This document shows positions 22,425 through 34,204 of a stretch of DNA of 64,000 nucleotides, piece by piece. How positions within the stretch are numbered: the stretch's first letter is position 1; each line of letters begins with the position of its first letter. Made by a program: the position numbers and the translations under genes. The stretch comes from Sarcophilus harrisii. Taxonomy: Eukaryota; Chordata; Mammalia; Dasyuromorphia; Dasyuridae. The notes beneath the pieces are model-generated. The model was not told the DNA's origin. It did no database searches and worked only from the letters and a program-made list of their open reading frames with translations. Where the stretch lies: assembly GCF_902635505.1 (NCBI RefSeq), contig NC_045428.1, positions 216,870,301 through 216,934,300 on the forward strand. The letters are read 5' to 3'.

Positions 22425-23620
22425 TTTATTTCTCACAATATACATTTTTATTAAAAGATTTTTTATTTTCAAAACATATGCAAAATTAATTTTTCATTAA
22501 TCTACTGTTCCAAATTTTCCCTTCCTTCCCCTTCTGACCTCCATTAGATGGAAGTTATCCAATATTTTAAACGTAAAACTTTCTATATATATATACAAAA
22601 TGAAAGTTGAAAAAAATAAAAAAAAAAAAAAATGAATGAGAAAAAAATGCAAACAAACAATAAAAAAAAAATGAAAATGCTATGTTGTGGTCAACACAGC
22701 TCCCACTGTCCTCTCCTTGGATATATCAACTGTAATTTTTAAAGAATTATATTCCCATTGGGCAAATTTTTCTTTTAATGACATTCTTCTCCCCATGACC
22801 TTTTTGTATTATCCTTAGCATCTAGCCCATTACACAATTTTCCTTCTGTGTTTTTCGATTTTCAAAACTATTTGGAGCTTTCTCATGGCCTGAGACAAAT
22901 TCTTTTCTTAGAACCTGTGGAAATAATATTTGACTTTGTATCCCCACTAAATCCTGTATTTATCCATCCTCTCTTTAATCTTTTCTTGGTTGATCTTTTT
23001 TTGTACTTATTTTCCCAGCCTAACTAGGAAATAATTTTGACTCTTTGGTAAAAAGTAGGACTCTTTTAGGGTGGAGGGGTGTGATATCCAAGCTTCTGAG
23101 GTTTTTACTCTTATCTAAATCCTCCCCACAGACTTTACTGTGGGGAGTACTTTAAACCCTGACACCTAAGTATGGGCAAAGCAACAAAATCCTGCATCAT
23201 TCGTACCAGTGAGACATCTGTCCTCTGCTCCATATGACCTTTGAGGCCTTATTCGATGCTGGGAAAGCTCCGGTTACCGCTACAGTTGCTGCTGTATTTG
23301 ATACTGTTGATTCAGGGGCTCTCAACCTGCTGTTTTGCTGGAGCTCTTCTAAAACCCAAGTGTGGCAGACCTTCCTGGCTGACTTTCCAGGACTTCCCTG
23401 CTGTCCAAGGATGGAGAAGTCTGGATTGTTGCTCTTTGGGCTGCTGATTCAAAGGCCGCCAAGGCCTTTCCTGACTTTCCTAGGCTGAGGTTGTACTTTC
23501 TTGGCCAATGCCACAATTGTGCAACTGTCCCACCCCAGAGTGACCCACCCCTCCTGCCACCTTCTAAGCTGTGTTTGCCTGGAAAATTGTTTCACTGCAT
23601 CTGTGGGGAAAGTCATGCTC
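22425..23620 (-). mobile_element. Second HAL1-like element, antisense (unit 1)
   Basis: Minus strand order: L1-type GC-richer 5' UTR (23,620 to ~23,050), ORF1 remnant (~23,040-22,740), then 3' UTR (22,740-22,425) with no ORF2. Counterparts are 31,190-32,470 in unit 2 and 40,540-41,200 in unit 3. The open frames of 68-131 codons here and in unit 2 lie in this L1 5' UTR and are not host genes. Confidence 0.6.
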
Positions 23621-23791
23621 AAAAATATTTGGAGTGATTATTGAAAGAATTAGACTGTGGGTGATGCTTTGGAAAGTTCTGCCTTTGTCCTTAACACACT
23701 TTTGCAGTAGGTAAATTTATAATTCTATCCAATTGACGTTTCTAAGGCCTCCTTAACTTTTATTAACATTTTCCTCTTTCTTTTGTTTCAG

Positions 23792-23846
23792 AACCCGTGG
23801 GAATAGCATCAGAAAGAAGACAACACAGACAAAAAAGGCACCAAAG
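23792..23846 (+). CDS. Cassette exon 2, unit 1
   Basis: The acceptor TTTTGTTTCAG precedes 23,792 and GTAAAC follows 23,846. One leading base plus 18 codons reads TRGNSIRKKTTQTKKAPK, a very basic peptide. It follows exon R (two trailing bases) in phase and ends in phase 0. Unit 2 differs by a single base (Ala to Thr), although flanking introns differ by about 12 percent, suggesting constraint. The basic character could suit a nuclear or nucleic-acid-contacting segment, but that is inference only. Confidence 0.65.
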
Positions 23847-24322
23847 GTAAACTTTGGACACATCTAATTTGTACTGTAGCTTTAACTACAAAGGCCAAGG
23901 GTAATGTCAGATGTGGGAAATGGAGCAAAGGCCTTCTTGGGTCCACATCAGATCTAATATTTTAGGCTTCTCAAACAGTATGGTATAGAAAAGTGGCTCT
24001 ATGTTTCTGTGACATTATTCAACTTTTTGGGGTGTAATTGTTTCTGCTTTTGTTCATGTTTCCTGATGCTTTTGCACCTTTCCTGGATGAAGGAGAATGA
24101 AGTCAATTGAATCTATAACATTAGAAAATTTAAAAAATTTTTTGGCCTCTCCCAAGATTTGTTATTGAGTTCTTGTCATGTTTTCCTGTGGGCACTCTTA
24201 ATCTTTGTTCTTGTATCAACAGCTCCCTGCAGAGCCCCTGACCCATTACAGGTATTTCATTAATGTTTCTTTGTTGCTGGATTCAGACATTTAACTACTA
24301 GGTCTCTTTCTTGATTTTGCAG

Positions 24323-24394
24323 TTGACAACTAATTACAGCTGTAGTTATGCATCTCAGAAAAAAATCTCTCAACAGATAAAGGAAAGAAATAAT
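24323..24394 (+). CDS. Cassette exon 3, unit 1
   Basis: The acceptor GATTTTGCAG precedes 24,323 and the GTGAGT donor begins at 24,395. It is 72 nt, 24 codons, phase 0 at both ends: LTTNYSCSYASQ then KKISQQIKERNN. The unit 2 exon (33,203-33,274) has the same length and splice sites, but 10 of its 24 codons encode different residues against about 4 silent changes. Confidence 0.65.
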
Positions 24395-24743
24395 GTGAGT
24401 TGGAATTAAAAAAAAAAGCAATTATTTTAAAAGGCCTTTCCCAATATGATCACTTATTAGTTCACAGAATGAATGAAATTTCAGGTCTTAATTAGAATCT
24501 ATTCTTCTTGGTATGGCAATTTAGTAATCATTATTCTTTAGCACAGAAACATGATCTTGGCATTTCTTCAAAAAAAAAATAAAAAAAAGAAATTGTGAAG
24601 GAAACCAAAAAATTATCAAACTGAAATGAGAGGTTTGAAGCAAAACATCTTTAGAATCTATTCTGCTTCTGATATTTTATAATTTCGAGATTTTTTTATA
24701 TTCTAATTTTTGAATTTATATTCTCATTTTCTTTTACTGGCAG

Positions 24744-24800
24744 GTTCCAGAAAATTTTCCAAAATTTCAACCAAAAAGATCCTACCATATCGTTAAAAGT
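24744..24800 (+). CDS. Cassette exon 4, unit 1
   Basis: The acceptor TTTTACTGGCAG precedes 24,744 and the GTAAGT donor begins at 24,801. It is 57 nt, 19 codons, phase 0 to 0: VPENFPKFQPKRSYHIVKS. The unit 2 exon shares ENFPKxQP but differs at 10 residues with about 2 silent changes. The splice sites are preserved. Confidence 0.65.
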
Positions 24801-25329
24801 GTAAGTTTGACAGTTCAAATGTTAAAACAGATAGAAATTCTTAGAACATACTTCACTGAAAAAGTGCATAATTGAACCAATGGGAAAAAAAAAATTTGTG
24901 AAAAACCACTTAAGTCCTTAATGTAGTCTTTTCAGAACCACATCTAGCAATAACATTATCGGGTTCCTCCATAATGAGCCTCTCAGGGCACAGTCTCCTT
25001 CTTTTGGCTTGACGGTTTCCAGAAACTTTCCAGTATCACCTACCAACATTAATGGACTGGACAGTGGAAGATATGAATAATGTGATATTTCCAGCCTGAC
25101 TTGCCATGTTATTATTCTCCATACTTCATGATGCATTTACTCTCCCTTAATGACTTTTTCCAAATAGCCCCTTTCATTGTCTCACTATCACATCCCACAT
25201 GCTGCTCTTCTCCAAGAATGACAGGGCTCTCATTTTTTCTTCTGCAAAGTTCATCTTTCCTTCAAGAATAATTCCAACATCTCCATAATTGCTCCCTGAA
25301 ATATCACATTTAAGGGGAAGCCATATTCT

Positions 25330-26135
25330 CCTGTTCATTTTGATTTGTAAAGATATTCCATTCTAAAGGAATGTGATTGAATTCTAAAGTAATGAAGTAT
25401 TTTCTTTGAATTGTTCTCTTCTCTTCCACTTCCTGATTGGGTTCTATGTTCCTAAAAGGCAAAGTCACCTTGTCCTTGAAACTCTCTCAACTTTATGGAA
25501 GCTAGAGAGACAATTTGAAGGGGAAAAGATCTTCCCTAAATGAATAAACACCTTCATTCCATTATCTGCTTGGTATTGGTTGAATCAAGAGTTGGAGATT
25601 CCAATCCTATTCAACTGAAGATTTTCTGTTCAATTCCAGCTCAAACTGCACCCACCAGCCTCATCAGGAGGGGGAGCAGACCTAGGCTTCTAGATGGCAA
25701 TTTTAAACCCAATCCTTGCAGAAGAGCTAACATGCCATCCTTGGCATAGCAAGCCTCTGCCCACTAGGATGATATCCTCTTCCACGACTACCTTCTTTTG
25801 ATCCTCACCTATTTCCCTAAGGAGACTTTATGCCTCTCTACTAGAAACTTTACTTCTCTGCCAGGACTCCTCCACTACTTTAGTTCCCTGTTGGCAATTT
25901 TCCACTCAGGAATTCAACCTTTCTATTCATGCATAGCACAGGCTGACTTCACAATGCCTAAATAAACCTCTTTTATCAGTGTGGGTTTTGGGGTTCATAA
26001 AATACTTATGAAAAATCTTTGCACCACCAGACGAGGGATTCCCAAATCTTCCTACACATGTGCTGAATCCCATGGAGGTACAGGGGAATCCAATCTCTCC
26101 ATTTGGTTCCCTGAACCCTGAATCTGCCACTAGAT
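25330..26135. mobile_element. Possible solitary LTR remnant (unit 1)
   Basis: A GC-richer stretch with an 'aataaacctcttttatca' polyadenylation-like segment (25,960-25,980), followed about 150 bp later by a possible U5 end, resembles a class I type retroviral LTR read on the + strand. It is shared with unit 2 (34,205-35,010) at a few percent divergence, so it predates that duplication. Boundaries and family are uncertain, and I see no internal viral sequence. Confidence 0.3.
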
Positions 26136-26378
26136 CTTATCCTTGACCACAAGGAGCCCTAATCTCATTTTGTTTCACTGAATCGAATCTCATCATTTGA
26201 ATCCCTCACCACCCTAAATGGAGTCCTCATCAGTTAGGGTCATCATTGAAGAGTAGGTAGTACAGAGATGGGTTGTTTATTGTAAAATTCAAAATCTCAG
26301 TTCTTAAAATAAGTAGAAAATATCAATTGGAATAACTGTCAAAGAAAGGAAAAAACTTTTCTCTTTTAAAATATGTAG

Positions 26379-26499
26379 GGAGCAAGGAAATACGTGACAA
26401 AAGAGGCAAAAAATGAGAAAGATCGTGGTACAATGAGAAATTTGGGCAAAGGAGAAGACAGAAGCCGAGACAGCAAAGATCATTCAAATCTTCATAAGA
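26379..26499 (+). CDS. Cassette exon 5, unit 1
   Basis: An acceptor ending ATATGTAG precedes 26,379, and a GTACGT donor begins at 26,500. It has 40 codons plus one base (phase 1 end), starting GARKYVTKEAKNEKDRG and ending DHSNLHK. Compared with unit 2 the original donor GT is changed, and a site slightly downstream keeps both a GT and the phase-1 ending. This phase matches exon R of unit 2 at 29,631. The encoded peptide is highly charged. Confidence 0.6.
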
Positions 26500-27284
26500 G
26501 TACGTGATTTTAAACATAACTGATGCAAAGATTGAGGAATACTTAGGTTTCTCAAAGGGGGCTTAAAGGAATGAAACTGAGACAACCGGAGACATTAGGA
26601 GTGATGACAGTCAATTAAATATTGACATGTTGATTGAGTCTAGCAGTGCGAGTAAATATCTATTCTTCAGTTTGATGAGAAGTTGTTCAAATAAAGTAGC
26701 TGGTAAGAAAAATATTAAAAGAAATACTTTGTAAAATGTTTTTCTCTTAAGATCTTAGAGTGATTTTCACACTAATATATAAAGATCTTCCTTAAGCAAG
26801 CCTCTTTACTTATTTATCTCTCATAAGTGCATTTTGTTAATTTCTTACCAAATTTCTGGATTGTTTTCTTTCCCTTGACTTCCAATCCTTTCCACCGCTT
26901 CCCCTTTCTTTCTTTTCTTTTCTTCCTTTTTGAATTTCCCTTTTTGCTGCTCTTCTGCTCTTTTGTCATCCTCATTCTCTTCCCATTTCTCTTATTGTCA
27001 TCTAACGTTTTCTCTGTGTTATTTTTTGAGAGGAAGCAGGAGAAATAGATTCTTAAAAAATCAAAAGGTCCAAGATGACACGCTAAAACCTAGTCAATAC
27101 AAATCTTAAAAGCTTAGTAAAAATATGGAACTGTCCTTCCATTCATTTAAAACCATTAGATCAAGGGATTGTTTGAGAGAAGTTAGATTGTGGTGAGCTT
27201 TGCATACACTCACAGAAACACAAATGGGTTCGTGTATAGATATGTGCATATTTGCACATATGTGTATGCACAGAGAGATATTAT

Positions 27285-27286
<2 letters not shown>

Positions 27287-27330
<44 letters not shown>

Positions 27331-27332
27331 TT
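27287..27332 (+). repeat. (TA)n microsatellite at the unit 1/unit 2 junction
   Basis: A nearly pure TA run of about 18 units followed by a few TTTATA variants. It marks the junction of tandem units. Confidence 0.95.
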
Positions 27333-28903
27333 ATACTTACAGCCACACGCAGGCACCCTGAGAGGGATATAGGTATAGAGAGACATGGGTAGACAGGTAT
27401 TTTTAACCCAGAGCTTTTGAGTATTGGCTAAAATACTTCTAGAAACATCTATGGTTTTGGCCCATTTCAAATTTTTTCAGTAAATTCTTTTTAGTTCTAC
27501 TGTTCCCACTCATTCTGAAAGACATGGACAGTTGTAGAATTTCTTGTAGTAACATGTCAAGGCTATTTTATTGCTGTTCATGTTTGTGTGTGTAGTCCAG
27601 TGGTTTTTCAAGTTTCTCTCCTCAATCTGATTTTTTTCCTTTGTTTTTTTGTTTTTTGGAGGAGTAGAAGTTTTTGCTCTCTTTGGTTATATAAACTTTC
27701 TTTCAATATTTATCCTTACCCCTGGACAGAAGAACCTCACGTTATCTTCTTCTAACATTGTTTCTGAAATAATTGTATAATTCCTATTCCATGAGCCTTC
27801 ATTCTCTCTCTATGTATTTCAAAGCTTTTCTTTGCTTTCTTGTGTTGTTCTCTAGCACTTTGACACTACCTCCAACACTGTGACTCGATTTTCCAAGTAA
27901 TTCTAGCAATCAAATGAGGTCAAACATGAATTCTTGTGTCACTCGTTATAAACGAGTAGTATTTAAGTATCCTTAGTATCAGTATAGTGTACTTAGTACA
28001 ATTGTCCTTTTTCCAGGGTTGTTTCTTGAGCATTCCTGTCACTATCATAGAGCTTTAGATTAGCATTCTTCCAGAGTTGTACGCTTTCATTCTACTTTCA
28101 TATGATGTATTTGGACCCATAGGGAGTGCACTTTGGGGTGCATTGTCTGATGAGAACTTTTGACCTGTTGAGACTTTTTTCAATGTTCTAGTGGTCTTGA
28201 GTCTTAGGATATTTGAAGATTCTACAAATAACTCAGGAGTCTTGAGTATTACCTTATTTAAAGATTCTATAATTAACTCAGGCTCACAACCTTTCAAGTA
28301 TTCTACCTCAGAGTAATCTATGGATATTCAAATTCTGATCTGGACCCAGGTTTGGTTGTGTGTAACATGCTTAGCTTTCTTTAGGTTCCCTATAGACTTA
28401 TATTTGACTTGCCACTTAGAAAACTCTACATAAGTTCATATTAGGTGAGGTTATTCCACAACAATATTCAGGTTTATTTAACATATGGAAATCCCATAAA
28501 GGATTAATAGGGAAGTGAGTCCCCATCATGATCTCAGGGTCACATTGAAAAAGCTACTGTTTGCTTCTGAATTTCCTGCCATGTGATTATGCAAACAAGG
28601 GCTTGCAACCAAAGAATACCTAGAAATGTGACATACAGGTACATGTTCCCCTCATCAGGTATCCTTGAATATTTGACCAAGAGTTCATAGATTCAGTGAA
28701 AGGAGTTCCTGACTCACAATTGTGTCCACATTCTGTCAGAGAGCAGGGCTTCACATAGATGGTTCTGTTTCCTTATTGTTACCCAGAGTTGCAGTGCCAT
28801 CTATCTTGTAGTGCTTCCTTACTTATTATTATTAGCTCTTCCTTCTTAGTCCATGCTCTACCCTAGTACATCTTTTCTGAAAATATCTTTTCTTCTCTCT
28901 CAG

Positions 28904-28978
28904 GAATAAGAGCTCTGGGAAAAATGCTTTTCATTTTAATGATATTAAGCCAACTTCATTAGAGATATATAATTGTTA
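28904..28978 (+). other. Conserved exon-like segment, unit 2 (not phase-compatible)
   Basis: An acceptor-like CTCTCTCAG precedes 28,904 and a GTAAAT donor-like site begins at 28,979. One base plus 24 codons contains KSSGKNAFHFNDIKPTSLEI, ending YNC; unit 3 has the same peptide with H for Y. It needs phase 2 before and gives phase 2 after, so it cannot sit between exon 5 (phase 1 end) and exon R (phase 1 start). It could be an exon of another isoform or chance. Confidence 0.25.
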
Positions 28979-29630
28979 GTAAATCAAATGAAGAAAGATA
29001 TTCAGAATACCTGTTGTAGCTATCGGAGACAACCTTCTCATAAGATTCATTCTAAAATTAGGTTTTTCTCCCATGTGGCATTGTTGAATTGACTAAGACT
29101 TTTTAAGTAAGTTAAGGCTTATTAAGCTAAGCTTAGAAGAAATGAATGTGGATAAGAAATGATCTACCTAGCCTTACTCTCTTTGTTGGGCCTTGCTTGA
29201 TTGTGCTTCTAAAAAGTTCCTTAAATAGCATCAAGTTAGAGTTCAGCTGATTGACGTTGATGAACAAGCCATATTTGGTCTTCTTAAGTCCTATATTATT
29301 TTCGGTATTGGAAGTGGAAAATACTTCCTGGAAAGAGATCTTGAGGTTAATATTGGATGAAACTAGAGAGGTCATTTGGTTCAAATCTGCCATCATTTTC
29401 CTTCCTGAAATCAATGAGGCACAGAAAGCTTACTTACAACAGTTCCCTAAACATGGAGTAGAGACTCCAGGGATTCAGACTAATACAGTGCTCTTCATAG
29501 TCCATCAACTATAGATGCTACTACTATAAACTTGAGTGTCTAATATTCACAACTCAATTGGAAGTTGCTGTGGGCTGTTGCTAACGCAGTCATTGTCAGA
29601 GGTTTATACACCAAATTATTTTCTTTCTAG

Positions 29631-29706
29631 AAAGGGACAATGGGACTGCAACAACATCGGCAAGTTCACGAGCCAGGTTTCCAAGATGGATGCCCTCTTT
29701 TTTTAG
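29631..29706 (+). CDS. Cassette exon R, unit 2
   Basis: The acceptor TTTTCTTTCTAG precedes 29,631 and the donor GTAAGATC begins at 29,707. Two bases, 24 codons and two bases give RDNGTATTSASSRARFPRW then MPSFF. The first codon is completed by exon 5 of unit 1 (phase 1) and the last by exon 2 (32,662). The unit 3 exon keeps DNxTATTS and the WxPSF end but differs at about a quarter of its positions. Function unknown. Confidence 0.65.
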
Positions 29707-30934
29707 GTAAGATCAGTTTTCTAGATTGATAACAAGAAAACAATTGAATAAAATGGTTTGGTTTCTACATGCTTTCAACTGTTTAGCTATCACCTTTCCA
29801 ACTTTCCACCTTTTCCAACCCTTCTCAGAGTCCTTTTAGCTATATCCCCTGATTTTCATCTATTTCAATAGTTCTCATCTAATGGAGTACAATTAAGTTC
29901 TGAGTATGGGCACTCAAGAGGACCTGGCTTGGAATTCTTGGTCTCCCACTTTTCCCATTTTGCCCACAATCAAAGGGCTCTGATCTTCACTTTGTCTCAA
30001 TTTGTACCAGTTACTTAATTTTCAGGCCATGGGACTAAATTTGTACTTGTTACTTAAATATCAGGAAATGGGGCTAAAATGACACTGAGCCTGTTAAGTT
30101 CTGTCTTTAGCAGACACATTGGTGTGTTGGATTCAATCATCAGAAACTATTTGGGGCATTTTTACAGGGTTATCCTACTTGGAGTTCAATATGGAACAAA
30201 TCACTACTGTGCAGAAGGAAATTTTCTTTTCTTCTCCAAAAAAATTAAGAACGTCTTATGATATATGTGACGTCATGAAAAACCTTTCTATAAATGTCAT
30301 GTTGGTAGAGAAATTATAGAATTCTCCTTCCTGCTTGAAACCCTCAAGAATAATACAAATGGACATGTCTGTATTCAAACATGATCTGTTCTTTCTCTGG
30401 GTATGGATAACATTGTCCAGCATACATCCTTCAGAGTATTCTTGGATAATTGTATTTCTGATAAAAGCAAAGGCACATTGTGAATACTTTGTAAACACTA
30501 TTTTTCACTTTGCCTGAGTTCATGGTGACTTTTTCACATTTTTCTGAAAGCATCCTACTCATCATTTCCTATGGCTCAATAGTATTTCATCATAATGACA
30601 TCATCACATTGGAATCAGCCATGGCCTAGCTGATGGGCTAGCCCTCATTCTCTTAATTCTTTCCCCCAAAAAAAGAGCTCCTATAAATATTTTTGACTAA
30701 TTCATTTTCGTTTTTGAAGTCTCTTTGGGCATACATGCTTAGTAATAGTGTTGTTAGCTCAAAAGGCTATACATGATTTTATACCCATTTTTTGTTGGGG
30801 TGGCATAAATCATACCTTTTGATCATTTTTCTGTTGAAGAATGGCTCATAATTTTGTTAAAGAAATTGACCTAGATATCTTATCTAATTGAAAATTGAGG
30901 CCTTCATTAGAGACACTTGCTTCAAAACTTTTTT

Positions 30935-31185
30935 TCTTTTTTTAATAAGAGCTATTTTCAAAATACAGGCAAATATACTTTTCATCATTTGTCCTTGCAA
31001 AATTTTGTGTTCCAATGTTTTCTCTCTCTCTTCCCTCTATCCCTTACCCTAGACAGCAAGTAAACTAAAATATATTAAATGTACAGTCTTTCTATACATA
31101 TGTCCACAGTTATAAGGCCTAACAAGAAAAATCAGATACAAAAGGAAAACAATGAGAAAGAGAACAAAGAACAAGCAAACAATTC
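30935..31185 (-). mobile_element. L1/HAL1 3' UTR, antisense, truncated (unit 2)
   Basis: Counterpart of 20,305-20,545 in unit 1. It stops abruptly at 'gcaagcaaacaa', where unit 2 jumps into the next HAL1-like element; similar 'gcaaacaa' sequence at both deletion ends suggests recombination between related tails. Confidence 0.6.
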
Positions 31186-31189
31186 TCCC

Positions 31190-32470
31190 TTGTCATTTCT
31201 ATTTCTCACAAGATATATTTTTTATTAAAGCTTTTTATTTTCAAAACATGTGTAGAGTTAATTTGCAACACTCACTCATGTAAAGATCTTGTGTTGCAAA
31301 TTTTTCCCTTCCTTCCATTTCTGCCCTCCATTAGATGGGAAATAATCCAATATATGTTAAACATGTTCAGATTTTCTGTACTTATTTCCACAATGATAGG
31401 GTTGAAAAATAAATATCATATCAAAAAAATGAATAAGTTAAAAAATGCAAATAAACAATAATGGAAAAATCAAAATGCTGTGTTGTGGTCTACATGGCTC
31501 TTACTGTCCTCTATTTGGATATATCAATTGTAATTTTTAAGGAATTATTTTCCCATTGGGCAAATTTTTCTTTTAATGACATTCTTCTCCCCATGACCTT
31601 TTTGTATTATCCTTAGCATCTCCCTCATTATTCTTCACAATTTTTCTTCTGTTTATGATTTGAATTTCAAGAGCTATTTGCAGCTTTCTCCATGGCCTGA
31701 GACAAATTCTCTTTCTTAGAGCCTGTGGAAATAAGTATTTGACTTTGTAGTCCCCTCCTAAATCTGTATTTTGATCTTCATCATCTCTGTACTAACTTTT
31801 CTATGGTCATGATCTTTTCCTGGTGTATGCTTATTTTCCCAGCCTATCTAGGAAATAATTTTTGGATCTTTGGTAAAGTAGGACTCTGTTTCCAGGGTGG
31901 AGGTTGTGATATCACAAGCTTCTGAGGTTTGTGCAACTCTTATCTGAAATCCTCCCCACAGACCTATACTGTGAGGCAGTAGTGTACCTGACACCTATTT
32001 ATGGGCAAAGCAACAAAACCCTGCATCATTCATAGCAGTGAGACATCTTTTCCTCTCCTTCATATGACCTGTTGAGCGCCTTATTTTGATGAACCTGCAG
32101 AAGCCACCTGTGTTGCTGCAGCTACAGTTGTTGCTGTATTTGATATTGTTGATTCAGTGGTTCTCAACCTCCTGTTTTGCTGGAGCTCCTCTAAAACCCA
32201 AGTGTGACAGAACTTTCTGGCTGACTTTTCAGACTTCCCTGTTGTCCAAGGATGGAGAAGTCTGGATTGTTGCTCTTTGGGCTGCTGATTCAAAGGCCGC
32301 CAAGGCCTCTCCTGACTTTCCTAGGCTGAGGCTGTACTTTCTTGGCCAATGCCACAATTGTGCAACTGTCCCACCCCAGAGTGACCCACCCCTCCTGCCA
32401 CCTTCTAAGCTGTGTTTGCCTGGAAAATTGTTTCACTGCATCTGTGTGGGGAGTCTACTGCTCAAAAATA
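31190..32470 (-). mobile_element. HAL1-like element, antisense (unit 2)
   Basis: 3' UTR (31,190-31,510), ORF1 remnant (~31,540-31,850) and L1-type 5' UTR (~31,860-32,470) on the minus strand without ORF2. It is the clean counterpart of 22,425-23,620. The 131-codon + strand frame at 32,086-32,481 lies inside this 5' UTR and is judged spurious. Confidence 0.6.
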
Positions 32471-32661
32471 TTTTGGAGTGATTATTGAAAAGAATTTAGG
32501 CACTGTGGGTGATGCTTTGGAGAAGTCTCTGCCTTTGGTCAGTTAACACACTTTTGCAGTAGGTAAATTTATCAATTCTATCACATATGCTGACTTGATT
32601 TCTACTAGGCTTCCTTAACTGTTTATTAACATTATTCCTCTTTCTTTACCTTGGATTTCAG

Positions 32662-32716
32662 AACCCGTGGGAATAGCATCAGAAAGAAGACAACACAGAC
32701 AAAAAAGACACCAAAG
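32662..32716 (+). CDS. Cassette exon 2, unit 2
   Basis: The acceptor TTGGATTTCAG precedes 32,662 and GTAAAC follows 32,716. One base plus 18 codons reads TRGNSIRKKTTQTKKTPK, almost identical to unit 1. It is in phase after exon R (29,631-29,706) and before exon 3 (33,203). This is the most conserved exon of the cassette and is strongly basic. Confidence 0.65.
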
Positions 32717-33202
32717 GTAAACTTTTGTCATATTTAATTTGTACTGTAGCATTTACTTTAACGACCAAGGGTAATGTCAGATGTAGGAATTGAAGCAAAG
32801 GCCTTCTTGGGTCCACATCAGGTCTAATATTTTAGCCTTCTCAAATAGTATGGTATAGAAAAATTGTTCTATGTTTGTGTGACATTATTCAACTTTTTCT
32901 GATGAAATTGTTTCTCCTTTTCTCAATGTTTCCTGATGCTTTTGCACCAAGGATATTCTTTCTTGGATGAAGGAGATTGAAGTGATTTGGATCTATAACA
33001 TTAGAAAATTTAAAAAATTTTTTGGCCTCTCCCAAGTTTTGTCATTGAGTTCTTGTCATGCTTTCTTCTGGGCACTCTTAATCTTTGTTCTTGTATCAAC
33101 AGCTCCATGAAGAACCCCTGACCCATTAGAAGTACTTCATTAATGCTTGTTTGTTGCTGGATTTAGAATTTTAACTATTGGGTCTCTTTCTTGATTTTGC
33201 AG

Positions 33203-33274
33203 GTTCCAACTAATTACAGCTGCAATTATATATCTCAGGAAAAAATTTCAGAGAAGGTAGAGGAGAGAAATACT
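33203..33274 (+). CDS. Cassette exon 3, unit 2
   Basis: The acceptor GATTTTGCAG precedes 33,203 and the GTGAGT donor begins at 33,275. 24 codons, phase 0 to 0: VPTNYSCNYISQ then EKISEKVEERNT. More acidic than the unit 1 copy (KKISQQIKERNN), so the charge of this segment changed between units. Flanking intron similarity is about 88-90 percent, but the exon is only about 78 percent identical. Confidence 0.65.
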
Positions 33275-33620
33275 GTGAGTTGGAATAAAAAAAAATAGCA
33301 ACTACTTTAAAAGTCCTTTCCTCTTCTGATCACTTATACTCCATAGAATTAATTAAACTTCAGGTCTTAATTAGAATCTATTCTTCTTGGTTTGGCAATA
33401 TAGTGATCATTATTCTTAAGCACAGAAACATGATCTTGGCATTTCTTCAAAAATAAAATAAAATAAATTGTGAAAGAAACCAAAAAATTATGAAAGTGTG
33501 AAATATGAGGCTTGAAGCAAAAGATCTTTAAACTCTATTCTGCTTCTGATATTTTATAATTTCCAGAATTTATTATATTCTTATTTTTGAAATTATATTT
33601 TCATTTTCTTTTACTGGCAG

Positions 33621-33677
33621 AATCAAGAAAATTTTCCAAAATGTCAACCAGAAACATCACACAATATGGTAAACAGA
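33621..33677 (+). CDS. Cassette exon 4, unit 2
   Basis: The acceptor TTACTGGCAG precedes 33,621 and the donor GTAAGT begins at 33,678. 19 codons, phase 0 to 0: NQENFPKCQPETSHNMVNR. It shares the ENFPKxQP core with unit 1, and unit 3 carries a damaged version starting DQENFPKCQ. Confidence 0.65.
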
Positions 33678-34204
33678 GTAAGTTTGACAGTTCAAATGCT
33701 AAAACAGATATAAGTGCTTAAAGGATACTTAACTGAAAAAGTGCATAATTGAACCACTATGAAAAAATTTGTGAAAAACCACTTAAGTCCTTAATGCAGT
33801 CTTTTCAGAACCACATCTAGCTATAACATTATAGGGTTCCTCCATAATGAGCCTCTCAGGGCACAGTCTCCTTCTTTTGGCTTGACAGTTTCCAGAAACT
33901 TTCCAGTGTCACCTACCAACATTAACTGACTGGACATTGGAAGATATGAATAATGTGATTTTTCCAGCCTGACTTGCCATGTTATTATTATCCATACTTC
34001 TTAATGCATTTACTCTCCCTTAATGACTTTTGCCAAATATCCCTTTTCACTGTCTCACTATCACATCCCACATGCTGCTCTTCTCCAAGAATGACAGGGC
34101 TCTCATTTTTTCTTCTGCAAAGTTCATCTTTCCTTCAAGAATAATTCCAACATCTCCATAATTGCTCCCTGAAATATCACATTTAAGGGGAAGCCATCTT
34201 CTCC

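Larger units (their letters stand above)
17081..27286 (+). repeat. Tandem unit 1 (about 10.2 kb)
   Basis: First of three direct tandem units. It contains exons R, 2, 3, 4, 5, antisense L1/HAL1 debris, an extra sense L1 3' end (20,741-21,240), and a possible LTR remnant shared with unit 2. The part up to about 23,200 differs from units 2 and 3 mostly by small deletions and is suspect as sequence. From about 23,200 on it aligns cleanly with unit 2. Confidence 0.85.

Noticed and set aside
25330-26135. A complete endogenous retrovirus
   Set aside because: Only LTR-like features are seen, without internal viral genes; at most a solitary LTR fossil.
27190-27470. Open frames on both strands with Tyr-Ile repeats (also 35,974-36,318)
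   Set aside because: They run through (TA)n microsatellites and have no splice or start support.
32086-32481. 131-codon + strand open frame
   Set aside because: It lies in the antisense L1-type 5' UTR of a HAL1-like element; the equivalent in unit 1 (23,234-23,488) is open in different frames, so no protein is conserved.
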